Shown piece after piece: positions 1-9,734 of a stretch of DNA of 52,143 nt. The translations under genes and the position numbers were made by a program. Every line of letters begins with the position of its first letter. The stretch's first letter is position 1. The DNA is from Anaeroplasma sp902783745. Its GTDB lineage: Bacteria > Bacillota_I > Bacilli_A > Acholeplasmatales > Anaeroplasmataceae. The stretch covers positions 1-52,143 of the forward strand of contig CAMOKL010000008.1 of NCBI GenBank assembly GCA_946617655.1, written 5' to 3'. The notes below the pieces were generated by a model. It was not told the origin of the DNA. It saw only the letters and a list, made by a program, of their open reading frames with translations, and searched no databases.

Positions 1-807
1 TCAATATTAACTAAAATAAATTTAATAATATCTTTTTTATATTTTTCTATATATTTAATATCTATATTATCAATTAATTATATTAATCCTTTATATCAAA
101 TAACATATTTAAGTGTAGGACAAGGGGATTCTATATTAGTAAGATGTCCTAATAATAAAGGTAATATGCTAATAGATTGTTATAATTCATATGATTATTT
201 AAAAAACAAGGGAATTAATAGAATAGATTATTTAGTTATTACACATTCAGATTCTGATCATTTAGGAGACTATTTAAAGATTATTGATAATATTAATGTT
301 ATAAATATCTTATATCCTAAATATGATTCTAAAGCATATGAAATATTTAAGGATTATAGTAATAGTATTATGGTTGATTATAGTAATTCATTTTATTTAT
401 CAAATATATATGTAGATATATTAGGTCCTATAAATGAATATAGTGAAGCTAATTCAGTATCTATTGTTTTGAGGTTTGAAATAGAAGGACATAAGTTTTT
501 GTTTACAGGAGATTGTACAAAAGAAGAGGAATTAGATTTAATTGATAAATATAATAATTACTTAGATATTGATGTATTAAAGGTAGGACATCATGGTTCT
601 ATAACATCATCATCTATAGAATTTTTAAATATTGTTAGCCCAAAAATATCTATAGTATCAGTTGGAATTAATAATAGATATGGATTACCTGATATAGAAG
701 TTATTAATAGATTAAATAAAATATCAGAAGTATATGAAACTAGATATTGTGGAAATATAAATATTAGTATATTTATGAATAAATTAAGAATACAGAAATA
801 TCATTAA
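1..807 (+). CDS. comEC: ComEC/Rec2-type DNA uptake protein, C-terminal part (partial)
   Basis: The reading frame is open from the first base, so the gene starts upstream of the window; 268 residues are visible. After a hydrophobic stretch (about residues 8-30) comes a metallo-beta-lactamase-like domain. It opens with SVGQGDSILV, the usual ComEC signature, and carries the metal-binding THSDSDHLGD and a later GHHGS. In competence systems ComEC forms the inner-membrane channel for single-stranded DNA, and this C-terminal domain is proposed to degrade the non-transported strand. The first ATG in frame (166) lies inside the domain and is not the real start. Only the C-terminal third is visible, so I cannot say whether the channel part is intact. 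Confidence 0.88.
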   Translation, partial: SILTKINLIISFLYFSIYLISILSINYINPLYQITYLSVGQGDSILVRCPNNKGNMLIDCYNSYDYLKNKGINRIDYLVITHSDSDHLGDYLKIIDNINVINILYPKYDSKAYEIFKDYSNSIMVDYSNSFYLSNIYVDILGPINEYSEANSVSIVLRFEIEGHKFLFTGDCTKEEELDLIDKYNNYLDIDVLKVGHHGSITSSSIEFLNIVSPKISIVSVGINNRYGLPDIEVINRLNKISEVYETRYCGNINISIFMNKLRIQKYH

Positions 808-836
808 TATGCTATAATTTATATGGGGTTGATAAT

Positions 837-2051
837 ATGATTTATAAATTAAAAATTAATTCTTTAGAAATTAAAGGCGCATTCTTTTATGATAAAGATT
901 TTGGCTTTTACTTTTTTTGTGAAAATGAATTAGAAATTAATTTACCTGAAGTATCATTTGATATTGATGGTGAATATATCACACTAAAGAATAAGAGTGT
1001 TAATGAATTTTTAGTATATAAAATTAATAAATATAATAAATGCCATTACGCATTTGCGTTAAAAAATGGAATGGATTTATTAAATGTTGATTATTTAACA
1101 TTTGATAAGCTAGATATTAATTCTAATTTTGAATTATTCAATGGTGGAGATGTATTATTGTTTTTAGCATCTATTAAGAATCTACCTAATGGTAATTATA
1201 TTGTTGGTTCTGTTGAGGATTATATATCTACTATATGCGAGATGAATGATAAATATAAGAATTTAGAGCATTTTTATAGAGGTCATTATCATTATAAATA
1301 TCAGCTTGTACCATCTCTTTTTAGAAAAGCTAAGTTTTTCAATAATGAAAGTGATATTTATATGGATTTTAAAACTCAGTATTATAATGAGCTTTCACAT
1401 AAAAAATATATTGAAATATTAACTACTATGCAGCATTATAAAATGCCAACAAGATTATTAGATACAACATCTAATCCACTTGTTGCGTTATTCATGGCAT
1501 GTGATAAACCACAAGGGTTCCATACTAAATATTATGGAATTGGTGAGGTTATATATATGTCAATTGAGAAGAAGAATATTAAATATTCAGATTCTAATGC
1601 AGTAACATTATTATCAAGTCTTGCGGTACTTGAAACAAAATATAAGCAAGAATTATATGAAAAGATAATAGAATATAGTAAAACTAAGGATGAATCTATT
1701 TATAAGAATTCTATTGCTTATAAGAGATTTGTTGCGGAAGTACAAAATGAGCTTGCTTATTTTGATGAATCATTTTTTGATCCTTTAATTCTTTTAAATC
1801 ACTTACATGTTAAGGTTGGTATGATTAATGAAAGAATAATAGCTCAAAGTGGAAGCTTTATTCTTTTTGGATTATGTAATTACCAAACTGGAGAATATGA
1901 ACCTTTATCTACTGTTTCTAATGAAAGAATATTTATTGTAAATAGACCATATATTTTAAAACAATTAGAAATGTTAAATATTTCTACAGGTTCAATGTAT
2001 CCAGATAAGGATCATATGTCTCAAGAGATTATAAAAAGCTATGATAAATAA
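837..2051 (+). CDS. FRG-domain protein
   Basis: A 404-residue protein. The central to C-terminal part matches the FRG domain family: an aromatic-Arg-Gly start (HFYRGH, about residue 145) is followed by LVPSLFRK, and about 45 residues later by MQHYKMPTRLLDTTSNPLVALFMAC, the best-conserved block of the family, given here only to locate it. The N-terminal 110 residues match nothing I recognise. FRG proteins have no firmly established biochemistry and are often found in accessory or defence neighbourhoods. The start is ATG 837 behind GGGG; a TATAAT with an upstream TG lies at 813-818, so it may be transcribed separately from comEC. Confidence 0.8.
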   Translation: MIYKLKINSLEIKGAFFYDKDFGFYFFCENELEINLPEVSFDIDGEYITLKNKSVNEFLVYKINKYNKCHYAFALKNGMDLLNVDYLTFDKLDINSNFELFNGGDVLLFLASIKNLPNGNYIVGSVEDYISTICEMNDKYKNLEHFYRGHYHYKYQLVPSLFRKAKFFNNESDIYMDFKTQYYNELSHKKYIEILTTMQHYKMPTRLLDTTSNPLVALFMACDKPQGFHTKYYGIGEVIYMSIEKKNIKYSDSNAVTLLSSLAVLETKYKQELYEKIIEYSKTKDESIYKNSIAYKRFVAEVQNELAYFDESFFDPLILLNHLHVKVGMINERIIAQSGSFILFGLCNYQTGEYEPLSTVSNERIFIVNRPYILKQLEMLNISTGSMYPDKDHMSQEIIKSYDK

Positions 2052-2110
2052 GTAATAAACTAGTTTATTAGATATTAATATGTTATAATATTTTTAGTAG
2101 GAGGTTTCTT

Positions 2111-2599
2111 ATGTCAGTTGAAGAAATGTTAAAATTCTTAGGAGTTAAAACTCAATCAGAAGAATCTATAGATTTATGTTATATGATGGATAAGGAAGCT
2201 TTTAATATGATGTCTAAGGGTAAATATGATTATTCATATGAGCTTGCAAAATATGAAGCTGTATATGAATTATTAAAATGTGAATTAGGATATCATAAAT
2301 TAGATCAAGCACATTTAATGCAGTATTCTGAGATTGTAGATAAAATATCTTTAGAAGAAGAGGATAAAGATTTTAGAGATATGCATTTTACTGGACTTGA
2401 AAGAGTGTTATTAAGATATAATAGATCTGATTTAGTTGGATTTAAGTATAATAAAGATAATGGTATAAACTTTAATGATATGGTTCATGATGCATATTTA
2501 TATGAAATGGGCGGAGATTATAATGAAGCAATAAGCTTATATCGTCATACAGGATATGATGATAGAGAAGCTATATGTAAAGAAAAATCAAACAAATAG
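2111..2599 (+). CDS. hypothetical protein with a C-terminal TPR-like helix pair
   Basis: This 162-residue soluble, Glu/Tyr-rich protein is not one I recognise. The last 40 residues (AYLYEMGGDYNEAISLYRHTG) have the spacing of a tetratricopeptide hairpin, which suggests a protein-interaction role, but one repeat is weak evidence. A good Shine-Dalgarno (AGGAGG at about 2100) precedes ATG 2111. An extended -10 (TG then TATAAT, 2081-2089) lies just upstream, so it probably has its own promoter. It follows the FRG gene in the same direction. Confidence 0.62.
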   Translation: MSVEEMLKFLGVKTQSEESIDLCYMMDKEAFNMMSKGKYDYSYELAKYEAVYELLKCELGYHKLDQAHLMQYSEIVDKISLEEEDKDFRDMHFTGLERVLLRYNRSDLVGFKYNKDNGINFNDMVHDAYLYEMGGDYNEAISLYRHTGYDDREAICKEKSNK

Positions 2600-2660
2600 T
2601 ATTGAAATTTGTACTATAGTATGGTTTAATAATAATAAATTTTTAGGGAGGTATAGAAAA

Positions 2661-3071
2661 ATGAAAAAGGCAAGTAATATTTTATTAATTGTTGGTGCAA
2701 TTACATCTATTGTTGCAGCAATTTCTGTATTGATTACATCAATTGTATTCTTATCATTAACAACTGATGTTGCAAGAGATGGAATTAGGGAAATGTATGA
2801 AAATGGACAAATTACATCAAGTCAACATTTTGCAACATCTGAAGAAGCTGTAAATTTCTTTGTTGGTATGTTCGGAGGAATTGGCATTTTCTTATTATTT
2901 TATAGCATTGTAATTATTGCAAATGTTGTTATTTCATTTGTTGCTAAGGCTAAATCTAGCAAGCCTGTATACATTGTTTCAATTGTATTTGGAGTAATTG
3001 CTAGTAATGTGTTTAGCTTAGTCGGTAGTATTTTAGGCTTAGTTGCTGCATCAGTTAAGCAAGAAGAATAA
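2661..3071 (+). CDS. small four-helix membrane protein, DUF4064-like
   Basis: A 136-residue protein with hydrophobic segments at roughly residues 5-32, 68-98 and 103-130. A polar loop (about residues 38-66) follows the first segment. The arrangement resembles small Firmicute DUF4064-type membrane proteins; the match is by overall appearance only. I chose ATG 2661 because GGGAGG lies 9 bases upstream. A longer frame starting at 2556 would run backwards into the preceding gene and has no ribosome site. A strong terminator follows at about 3087-3123. No function can be given. Confidence 0.65.
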   Translation: MKKASNILLIVGAITSIVAAISVLITSIVFLSLTTDVARDGIREMYENGQITSSQHFATSEEAVNFFVGMFGGIGIFLLFYSIVIIANVVISFVAKAKSSKPVYIVSIVFGVIASNVFSLVGSILGLVAASVKQEE

Positions 3072-3086
3072 TTTATAATTTTAAAA

Positions 3087-3123
3087 GCTGTTTTGAAATT
3101 GAAATGTTTCAAACAGTTTTTTT
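3087..3123 (+). terminator. Rho-independent terminator after the small membrane protein
   Basis: The inverted repeat CTGTTTTGAAA / TTTCAAACAG (3088-3098 and 3107-3116) is followed by a T tract. It separates the upstream genes from the MATE exporter. Confidence 0.8.
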
Positions 3124-3144
3124 ATTATTTAGAAATAATACATA

Positions 3145-3172
3145 TGGACAAATTATTTTAAAGTATTATAAT
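3145..3172 (+). promoter_or_regulatory. SigA-type promoter of the MATE gene
   Basis: TGGACA (3145-3150) and TATAAT (3167-3172) are separated by 16 bases. The -10 lies close to the Shine-Dalgarno AGGTGAT, which implies a very short leader. Confidence 0.55.
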
Positions 3173-3188
3173 ATGACAGGTGATTTTT

Positions 3189-4505
3189 ATGAATAAGAAT
3201 TTTTTTAAAACATATTCTAAAAATGTATTACCTGCAATAATAACAGCAGTAGTATTAGGAACATTTTCAATTGTTGATGGCCTATTTATTGGAAATAAAA
3301 TTGGTGATATAGGTCTTGGTGCAATTAATTACGCATATCCTATTACAGCTTTAATTCAATCAATTGGATTTGGAATAGGTATGGGTAGTGCTGTTTTAAT
3401 TTCTATTGCGAGAGGTAAAAATGATTTTGATAAAATAAAAAAAATACTTTTTAATACATATATTGTATTCCTAGCATCAGCAGTTATACTAATGGCTATT
3501 TTTATGCCTTTAGCACATCCTATTTTGAATGTTTTTGGTGCAAAAGAAGAAGAGATGCATAATGTTGCTTATGCGTATTTAAATGCGATTTTATTTGCGG
3601 CATTACCACAAATCCTATCTCAAGGATTAGTACCAATCTTAAGAAACTTTGGTAAAAATATATATGTTATGATTATTATGTCTTTATCATTTGTTACTAA
3701 TATATTTTTAGATTGGCTTTTTATATATCCATTAGATTTAGGCCTTATGGGAGCCGCTTTAGCAACTAATATTGCACAAACAATTACAACATTAGGATGT
3801 ATTATAATACTTGTAAGAAAAGAATATAGACCTACATTTATATTTGATAAAAAATTAATTAAATCGTCATTACTTGTAGGCATATCACCATTTGGAATAA
3901 TGTTTGTACCATCAATTGTATTAATATTAATTAATAAGAGCTGTTCTATATTTAATGGGGATACAGCTGTTGCGGCATATACCGCAATATCTTATGTTAC
4001 TTTTATGGTTACAAGATTAATTACAGGTGTAGGTGATGGTGCACAGCCATTAATGAGTGAATATTATGGTAGAGGAGATATGAAGAATCTTATTAAAACC
4101 TTAAGATATTCATTGGTATTGGCAATATCTATAGGATTAATTATGACTTTATTAATAATTATATTTAATGATCCTATATCTCATATATTTGGTATATCAG
4201 ATGATGCGATAGTATTATATAAGGAATCTTGTCTATTTTTTGTATTACCTTTTTCAAGTTTAGCTGTAATGAAAATTGCAATGAGCTATTTTTATTCACA
4301 AAAGAAGAATATGTATGCATATATAATAGTTTATTTAGAACCAATTATTGTGCTTTTATTTGTATTTATCTTACCTATATTTTTAAAAACAAGTGGTATA
4401 TGGTTATCACAAACATTAGCACAAACAATACCGTTTATTCCTGCAGTAATATTAATTAATAAATTAAATAGAAATCTTAAACAAGATAAAAATACCATGG
4501 ATTAA
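3189..4505 (+). CDS. MATE-family multidrug/Na+ exporter
   Basis: A 438-residue integral membrane protein with about 12 hydrophobic segments in two halves, the normal MATE size. The N-terminus (VLPAIITAVVLGTFSIVDGLFIG) carries the family's first-helix pattern, including the VDGLFIG stretch common in DinF/NorM-like members. Such proteins export cationic drugs or metabolites using Na+ or H+ gradients. The start is ATG 3189, five bases after AGGTGAT; a GTG at 3180 in the same frame falls inside that site and is unlikely. The gene ends inside a bidirectional terminator shared with yidD. Substrate unknown. Confidence 0.88.
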   Translation: MNKNFFKTYSKNVLPAIITAVVLGTFSIVDGLFIGNKIGDIGLGAINYAYPITALIQSIGFGIGMGSAVLISIARGKNDFDKIKKILFNTYIVFLASAVILMAIFMPLAHPILNVFGAKEEEMHNVAYAYLNAILFAALPQILSQGLVPILRNFGKNIYVMIIMSLSFVTNIFLDWLFIYPLDLGLMGAALATNIAQTITTLGCIIILVRKEYRPTFIFDKKLIKSSLLVGISPFGIMFVPSIVLILINKSCSIFNGDTAVAAYTAISYVTFMVTRLITGVGDGAQPLMSEYYGRGDMKNLIKTLRYSLVLAISIGLIMTLLIIIFNDPISHIFGISDDAIVLYKESCLFFVLPFSSLAVMKIAMSYFYSQKKNMYAYIIVYLEPIIVLLFVFILPIFLKTSGIWLSQTLAQTIPFIPAVILINKLNRNLKQDKNTMD

Positions 4506-4522
4506 TCTTCCATGGTATTTTT
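4488..4522. terminator. bidirectional terminator between MATE gene and yidD
   Basis: A perfect inverted repeat, AAAAATACCATGGA / TCCATGGTATTTTT (4488-4501 and 4509-4522), has A and T tails on both strands. It overlaps the stop codons of both converging genes. Confidence 0.85.
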
Positions 4523-4816
4523 ATCATCTAATATAATACTTTCTTCTTTGTTAATATCAAAAAGCTTTGATTTTTCTATAGCTTCCTTTTTTTCTTCTTT
4601 AGTAAGTGGTACAGGATCATATCCACCCTTAAATAAAGGATTACATCTTAAAATTCTTTTTAATGTTAAGAATGTTGCTTTAAAGAAGTTGAATTTTTCA
4701 TAACAACATTTTGCGTAATTAGAACAAGAAGGATAATACCTACATTTAGGAGATGTAGATGATGATATATCACTTTGATAATGGTTTAATAGCTTTAAAA
4801 CCCATTTATTTTTCAT
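4502..4816 (-). CDS. yidD: YidD membrane protein insertion efficiency factor
   Basis: A small basic protein (104 residues from ATG 4816) with the family signature CRYYPSCSNYA and a following KRILRCNPLFKGGYDPVP. YidD associates with the membrane and helps YidC/Oxa1-dependent insertion of proteins. The start at 4816 overlaps the end of the DJ-1-like gene by 11 bases, which suggests translational coupling. An earlier ATG (4837) would overlap more and has no better ribosome site. In many bacteria yidD sits by rnpA and yidC; here it does not, which is common in reduced Firmicutes. The C-terminal tail after the conserved core is charged and variable. Confidence 0.87.
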   Translation of the reverse strand: MKNKWVLKLLNHYQSDISSSTSPKCRYYPSCSNYAKCCYEKFNFFKATFLTLKRILRCNPLFKGGYDPVPLTKEEKKEAIEKSKLFDINKEESIILDDKNTMED

Positions 4817-5342
4817 AGTAGATATGTTCCCAAACATTTTCTAAGACATCTCTACCCATAACTTTTTCTATAATCGCATATGCAAAATCTAGTGAATAAG
4901 CAACACTTTTTGCAGTAATTAGATTTCCATCAACTACAACACCATCATCTAAATATGTTCCGCCGTAATCTTTATTCATTGAAGTAAAGCATGTATATTT
5001 TTTACCTCTTAAGAATCCTAAATCTCCAATGATTGTAGGTGCTGCACATATTGCGCAAACAATCTTATTGTTAGTAATAAAATGTGTAATGATATTGTGT
5101 ACAACCTGAGATTCTCTTAAAAATTTATAATGAGGACCTCCTGGTAGAATAAGGCATCCATATTCACCAAAATTGATTTCATTTAATGAAGACACGTTTG
5201 CGTATACTATATTATGGTTTCCTGTAACCATAGATTTATTTGAAGCAATTGTTAAATCCGCTTTTGCACGTCTTAATAATGCGAAAGGAGCTGTTGCTTC
5301 CTCCTCTTCAAATCCATCGAATATAAGTGCTAAAATTTTCAA
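4806..5342 (-). CDS. DJ-1/PfpI family protein
   Basis: This 178-residue protein starts KILALIFDGFEEEEA, the typical first strand and acidic loop of DJ-1/PfpI proteins. VCAICAAP contains the nucleophile cysteine at the elbow (DJ-1 Cys106 equivalent), and GGPHYKFLR comes before it. Members act as chaperone/deglycase-like or thiamine-pathway (ThiJ-like) proteins; the exact activity is not readable here. I prefer TTG 5342 as start because AGGATGTGA lies just upstream on the minus strand and the domain begins at once; the extra 16 residues of a longer frame look like leader sequence. Probably co-transcribed with yidD. Confidence 0.82.
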   Translation of the reverse strand: MKILALIFDGFEEEEATAPFALLRRAKADLTIASNKSMVTGNHNIVYANVSSLNEINFGEYGCLILPGGPHYKFLRESQVVHNIITHFITNNKIVCAICAAPTIIGDLGFLRGKKYTCFTSMNKDYGGTYLDDGVVVDGNLITAKSVAYSLDFAYAIIEKVMGRDVLENVWEHIYYEK

Positions 5343-5547
5343 TCGAATCACATCCTTAAAATTTAAAATTATACCTATATTATAAAACAAAAATATTAGT
5401 TTTAAAATATTAAATTATTTTAAGAAAGATTAATATAAAAATGTTAAATTTATCTATTAAAAACAGCTAAATATTTTTCAAAAACTTGTAATTATGAATA
5501 ATTTATATTATATTATAATATAGGTTATTTTTTCAGGAGGGCACGAA

Positions 5548-7146
5548 ATGGATATCAATTTAGAAAAAGGAACAATTATTATATTTGGAAAATCTAGTAA
5601 ATTAAGTACTATTATTAGTAAGTTTTCATCACTATCAGGAGAACAGGCTTATTCATTTTTTACAAATAGAGGAATACAAATCCCAAGATTGTTAAATGTA
5701 ATGGCTCTACGTTCTGTAATAAACGATAGAATTAAGTGGGTTAATTCAAATACTTTATCTAAGGATTATTTCCAAAGATTAAAATATTATCCTCATTTTA
5801 CTGAACAGCAATTATTTAATTTATATATGGCTATTTGTAATGATGATGAATCTTTCCAATTATATAGAGAAAATTTATTCCGTTTAGTTCTTTTAAATTT
5901 CGTTGCCTTAGATTTAAAGGATGGAGAAATAAATTATATTAAGACTTTAAAAAAGGCAAGAACTGAACCTTTTGAACAATATTTTAATTTTATTTCAGGC
6001 GCATGCTTAGAACAAGATGATACATTTGATGGTATTAATACAGATGAATTAAGAGAATATTTGCCACTATCTGCATCTAACCAAGAAATTGTTGATCTTG
6101 CAGCTAAATATGGTATTGATTTACCTATTCGTTTAACAAAAGAGCAAATGCTTCAATATATTTATGATTATATGCAAAAGAATAATACATATTCTGATGA
6201 AATAAAAGAAGAATTAGATAAGATGACTTTACAGCAGCTTACTACTTATTCTAAAAGAACAGGTATTAATATGGAACCTCAAATGACAAAAGAGGAGCTT
6301 GTTACATATCTATTCTGGTATTTAGAGCAATGCACTATCGCAAAAACTTCAGTAAGAAGAATTGAAGCTGATGATTTATATAATCCACTACAGTTTGAGG
6401 TAGATTTAACTCAAATTAATATTTTTGGTAATGGCAGAGGAAAAAGATTAATTAAGTATGATGGAATGTTTGATGATACACAAAAGTGGAATCAAATCCA
6501 AGATGGTACATATAATAAACCAGAACCAAAAAAAGAGGATATTGAAGAAGAAAAAGAAGATACTAAGGATAATTCTATAGAAGAAAAAGTAGAAGTTATA
6601 GATGATGCTAAAGAAGAAGTCAAAGAAGATTTAATAGAAGAAGTTAAAGAAGATTTAAAAGAAGAAGTTATTGAAACACCAAAAACAAATGAAGTAGTAG
6701 AAAATGTAGAGCCTGTAAATGAAGGGCTTGATGCAACAACTATTCATGGTGAAGAAAATACTTTAGATACTTTAACTGAAGAAGTAAAAAGAGAACAAAA
6801 AGAAAAAGAAGAAATTGCGTTAAGAGCTAAAGCTATTAAAGAAGAACAAGAACGTAAGAAAGCACAAGAAATATCAGATAAAAAACTTGAAGATATTATT
6901 AAGAATGATTCAAATCAAAAACTAGAAGACGATAATGAAGATGTAATTGATGCTCATGGATTAAAAGTTGATGAGGATTTTGCATCAACACAGGCTATAG
7001 ATAATGATAAATATGGTTCTGAATCTTTAATAGGAATTGGTAATGGCGGAAGAGCAAAGGTTATTATTGCGATTATAATTATTATTTTATTAATTGGTGC
7101 AATAGGCTTCTTAGCTTATTGGTTCTTCTTAAAAGATATGATTTAA
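5548..7146 (+). CDS. tail-anchored protein with SAP-like repeats and acidic linker (unknown function)
   Basis: A 532-residue protein with three regions. Residues 1-165 form a folded domain I do not recognise. Residues 175-270 hold two similar SAP/LEM-like helix pairs (IVDLAAKYGIDLPIRLTKEQ and LTTYSKRTGINMEPQMTKEE), often DNA- or protein-binding. Residues about 325-480 are a Lys/Glu-rich, probably extended or coiled linker. A single C-terminal hydrophobic helix (VIIAIIIIILLIGAIGFLAYWFF) ends six residues before the stop. The layout predicts a cytoplasmic protein anchored by its tail. The start has a strong AGGAGG site. It lies just upstream of mutS, but no functional link is shown. Confidence 0.75.
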   Translation: MDINLEKGTIIIFGKSSKLSTIISKFSSLSGEQAYSFFTNRGIQIPRLLNVMALRSVINDRIKWVNSNTLSKDYFQRLKYYPHFTEQQLFNLYMAICNDDESFQLYRENLFRLVLLNFVALDLKDGEINYIKTLKKARTEPFEQYFNFISGACLEQDDTFDGINTDELREYLPLSASNQEIVDLAAKYGIDLPIRLTKEQMLQYIYDYMQKNNTYSDEIKEELDKMTLQQLTTYSKRTGINMEPQMTKEELVTYLFWYLEQCTIAKTSVRRIEADDLYNPLQFEVDLTQINIFGNGRGKRLIKYDGMFDDTQKWNQIQDGTYNKPEPKKEDIEEEKEDTKDNSIEEKVEVIDDAKEEVKEDLIEEVKEDLKEEVIETPKTNEVVENVEPVNEGLDATTIHGEENTLDTLTEEVKREQKEKEEIALRAKAIKEEQERKKAQEISDKKLEDIIKNDSNQKLEDDNEDVIDAHGLKVDEDFASTQAIDNDKYGSESLIGIGNGGRAKVIIAIIIIILLIGAIGFLAYWFFLKDMI

Positions 7147-7175
7147 AAAGTAGTAAATAGTAGTAGGTGATTTTG

Positions 7176-9731
7176 ATGGCTAAGGCTAAAAGTGGTGCTA
7201 CATATAGCCCAATGATGCAAGCATATATAGATTTAAAAAAAGATTATAAAGACTTCATTGTCTTCTATAGATTAGGAGATTTTTATGAAATGTTTTTTGA
7301 AGATGCAAAAATTGCATCAAAAGAACTAGAGCTTGCACTAACAGGTAAGGATGCTGGAGTTGAAGAAAGAGTTCCTATGTGTGGAATCCCTCATCATGCG
7401 GCAGACCAATATATAGAAAAGCTTGTTAAAAAGGGATATAGAATTGCAATAGTAGAACAGCTTGAAGATCCTAAAAAAGCAGTTGGAATTGTTAAAAGAG
7501 GAGTTGTAAAAATTGTAACTCCAGGTACTATGAACCAAGGCTTAGACGATAAAGAAAACAACTATATCGGAGCTATTACTATATCAGGTAAGGAATATAT
7601 TCTTACATATTCAGATATGTCTACTGGTGAAGGATATGTTGCAACATATCAAGCTATAGATGTATTATTAAATGATATTTTATCTTTAAAAATAAAAGAA
7701 GTATTATTAAAAAGTGATTTTAATAATAAAAAGATTAGAGAATTTTTAGAAAAAAATGAAATCTTAATATCAATTGAGGATAATGATATTATTCCTGTAC
7801 AATTAGAAAATATAGTTTCATTAATTGATTTAGATAAAAGAATGGGTGTTGGAATGGTTTTAGAGTATTTTATTAATACTCAAAAAACATCACCTTTATT
7901 CTTTAAACCATTTGTTTTATTAAAAGATAATGAATATCTACATTTAGATGCATTTACAAAACGTAATTTAGAATTAAATGAAACATTAAGATTAAATACT
8001 AAAAATGGTTCATTATTATCTTTAATTGACAAATGTAATACTGCAATGGGTTCAAGAATGATGAATAAGTGGATGAATAAACCACTTATTTCTAAAGATT
8101 TAATAAATAAAAGATTAGATGCAATTGAAGCTTTTAATAATAATTTAATTGTAAAAGAAGAAATAAAAACAGTATTTAAAAATGTATATGACCTAGAACG
8201 TATTATAGGAAGAATATCATCCTCTAGTGCAAATGCTAAGGATTTAGTATGGTTAAGAAGAAGCTTAGAAAACATTCCTTTTGTAAAGGAACAATTATCT
8301 AAAATATCAAATCCTGTTATTCAAGAATTAAATAATTCAATTGATACTCATAGATCTTTTTATGAATTATTAGATAGAGCATTAGTAAATGATCCACCTA
8401 TTTTAATTACTGAAGGTGGATTAATTAAGGATGGATTCAATAAGGATTTAGATGATATTAGAAATATATCTCATAATTCTAAAGAATTTATCTTAAATTA
8501 TGAAAAAGAAGAAAAAGAGGTTACTGGTATATCTACATTAAAAGTTGGATATAATAGAGTAACTGGTTATTATATCGAAGTTACAAAAGGTCAGCTTGAT
8601 AAGCTTGATCCAAATAGAGGTTATCAAAGAAGACAAACTCTTGCAAACGCAGAGCGTTTTATAACTCCAGTATTAAAAGAATATGAAGATAAAGTATTAA
8701 ATTCTAAAGAAAGAATTGAATCCTTAGAATATCAAATATTTGTATCATTAAGAGATGAAGCTAAAAAATATATAACTTCATTACAAAATCTTGCAGATAT
8801 TATATCTATGCTTGATTGTTATATTTCATTATCTGATTTAGCATTAAAAAATAATTATGTAAGACCAACATTTAATGATAAAAATGAAGTTTCTTTAGTT
8901 GATGCTAGACATCCAGTATTAGAAACTATTCAAAAAGGACATTATATAGTAAATGATTGTTATATAAATAAATATAATATGATGCTTATAACAGGTCCTA
9001 ATATGAGTGGTAAGTCAAGCTATATGAAAATGATTGCCTTAATTGTTATTCTTGCACAAATGGGTTCATTTGTACCTGCAAAAACAGCTGATTTAATGAT
9101 TTTTGATTCAATATTTACACGTATTGGTGCATCAGATGATTTAGTTTCTGGTCAATCTACATTTATGGTTGAAATGGTTGAAGCAAATTATGCAATATCT
9201 AATGCAACTTCAAAATCTTTATTGTTATTTGATGAAATAGGTAGAGGTACTGCAACATTTGATGGTATGGCTTTAGCTCAATCAATTTTAGAATATATCC
9301 ATGAAAAAATTGGATGTGTTTGTCTATTTTCAACACATTACCATGAACTTACACAGTTAGAAGGTAAGCTTAAGAGATTAAAAAATGTACATGTTGAGGC
9401 TGAAGAGGATAATGGTAAGGTTAGATTCTTACATAAGGTTATTGATGGCCCAACTGATAAATCATATGGTATTAATGTTGCATCTTTAGCAGGATTACCA
9501 AAATCATTAATTAAAAGAAGTAAGGATATTTTAGATGCATTAGAAAAAGATAAGGCATCTCATAATGGTGTTAAGCTTGATTTATTTAATTTTACTGAGT
9601 ATGAAGAAGATGATTCAGTAAAAGAAGATATAGTTGAAACAAAGCTTAAGGATAGATTATCTGAAATAGATCCAAATAAGCTATCACCTATGGATGCATT
9701 AAAGCTTATATTTGAATTAAAGGAGATGTAA
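7176..9731 (+). CDS. mutS: DNA mismatch repair protein MutS
   Basis: At 851 residues it has the normal MutS length. The N-terminal mismatch-recognition motif is GDFYEMFFEDA, where the Phe-x-Glu pair stacks on mispaired bases. Lever and clamp regions follow, then the ATPase with Walker A TGPNMSGKSS (about residues 606-615), Walker B LLLFDEIGRGT and the conserved STHYHEL. MutS finds mismatches and small loops and recruits MutL. ATG 7176 follows GGTGAT by four bases; an in-frame GTG at 7167 lies within that site. The last codons contain the AAGGAG site for mutL, so the two are translationally linked. Confidence 0.97.
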   Translation: MAKAKSGATYSPMMQAYIDLKKDYKDFIVFYRLGDFYEMFFEDAKIASKELELALTGKDAGVEERVPMCGIPHHAADQYIEKLVKKGYRIAIVEQLEDPKKAVGIVKRGVVKIVTPGTMNQGLDDKENNYIGAITISGKEYILTYSDMSTGEGYVATYQAIDVLLNDILSLKIKEVLLKSDFNNKKIREFLEKNEILISIEDNDIIPVQLENIVSLIDLDKRMGVGMVLEYFINTQKTSPLFFKPFVLLKDNEYLHLDAFTKRNLELNETLRLNTKNGSLLSLIDKCNTAMGSRMMNKWMNKPLISKDLINKRLDAIEAFNNNLIVKEEIKTVFKNVYDLERIIGRISSSSANAKDLVWLRRSLENIPFVKEQLSKISNPVIQELNNSIDTHRSFYELLDRALVNDPPILITEGGLIKDGFNKDLDDIRNISHNSKEFILNYEKEEKEVTGISTLKVGYNRVTGYYIEVTKGQLDKLDPNRGYQRRQTLANAERFITPVLKEYEDKVLNSKERIESLEYQIFVSLRDEAKKYITSLQNLADIISMLDCYISLSDLALKNNYVRPTFNDKNEVSLVDARHPVLETIQKGHYIVNDCYINKYNMMLITGPNMSGKSSYMKMIALIVILAQMGSFVPAKTADLMIFDSIFTRIGASDDLVSGQSTFMVEMVEANYAISNATSKSLLLFDEIGRGTATFDGMALAQSILEYIHEKIGCVCLFSTHYHELTQLEGKLKRLKNVHVEAEEDNGKVRFLHKVIDGPTDKSYGINVASLAGLPKSLIKRSKDILDALEKDKASHNGVKLDLFNFTEYEEDDSVKEDIVETKLKDRLSEIDPNKLSPMDALKLIFELKEM

Positions 9732-9734
9732 TTT

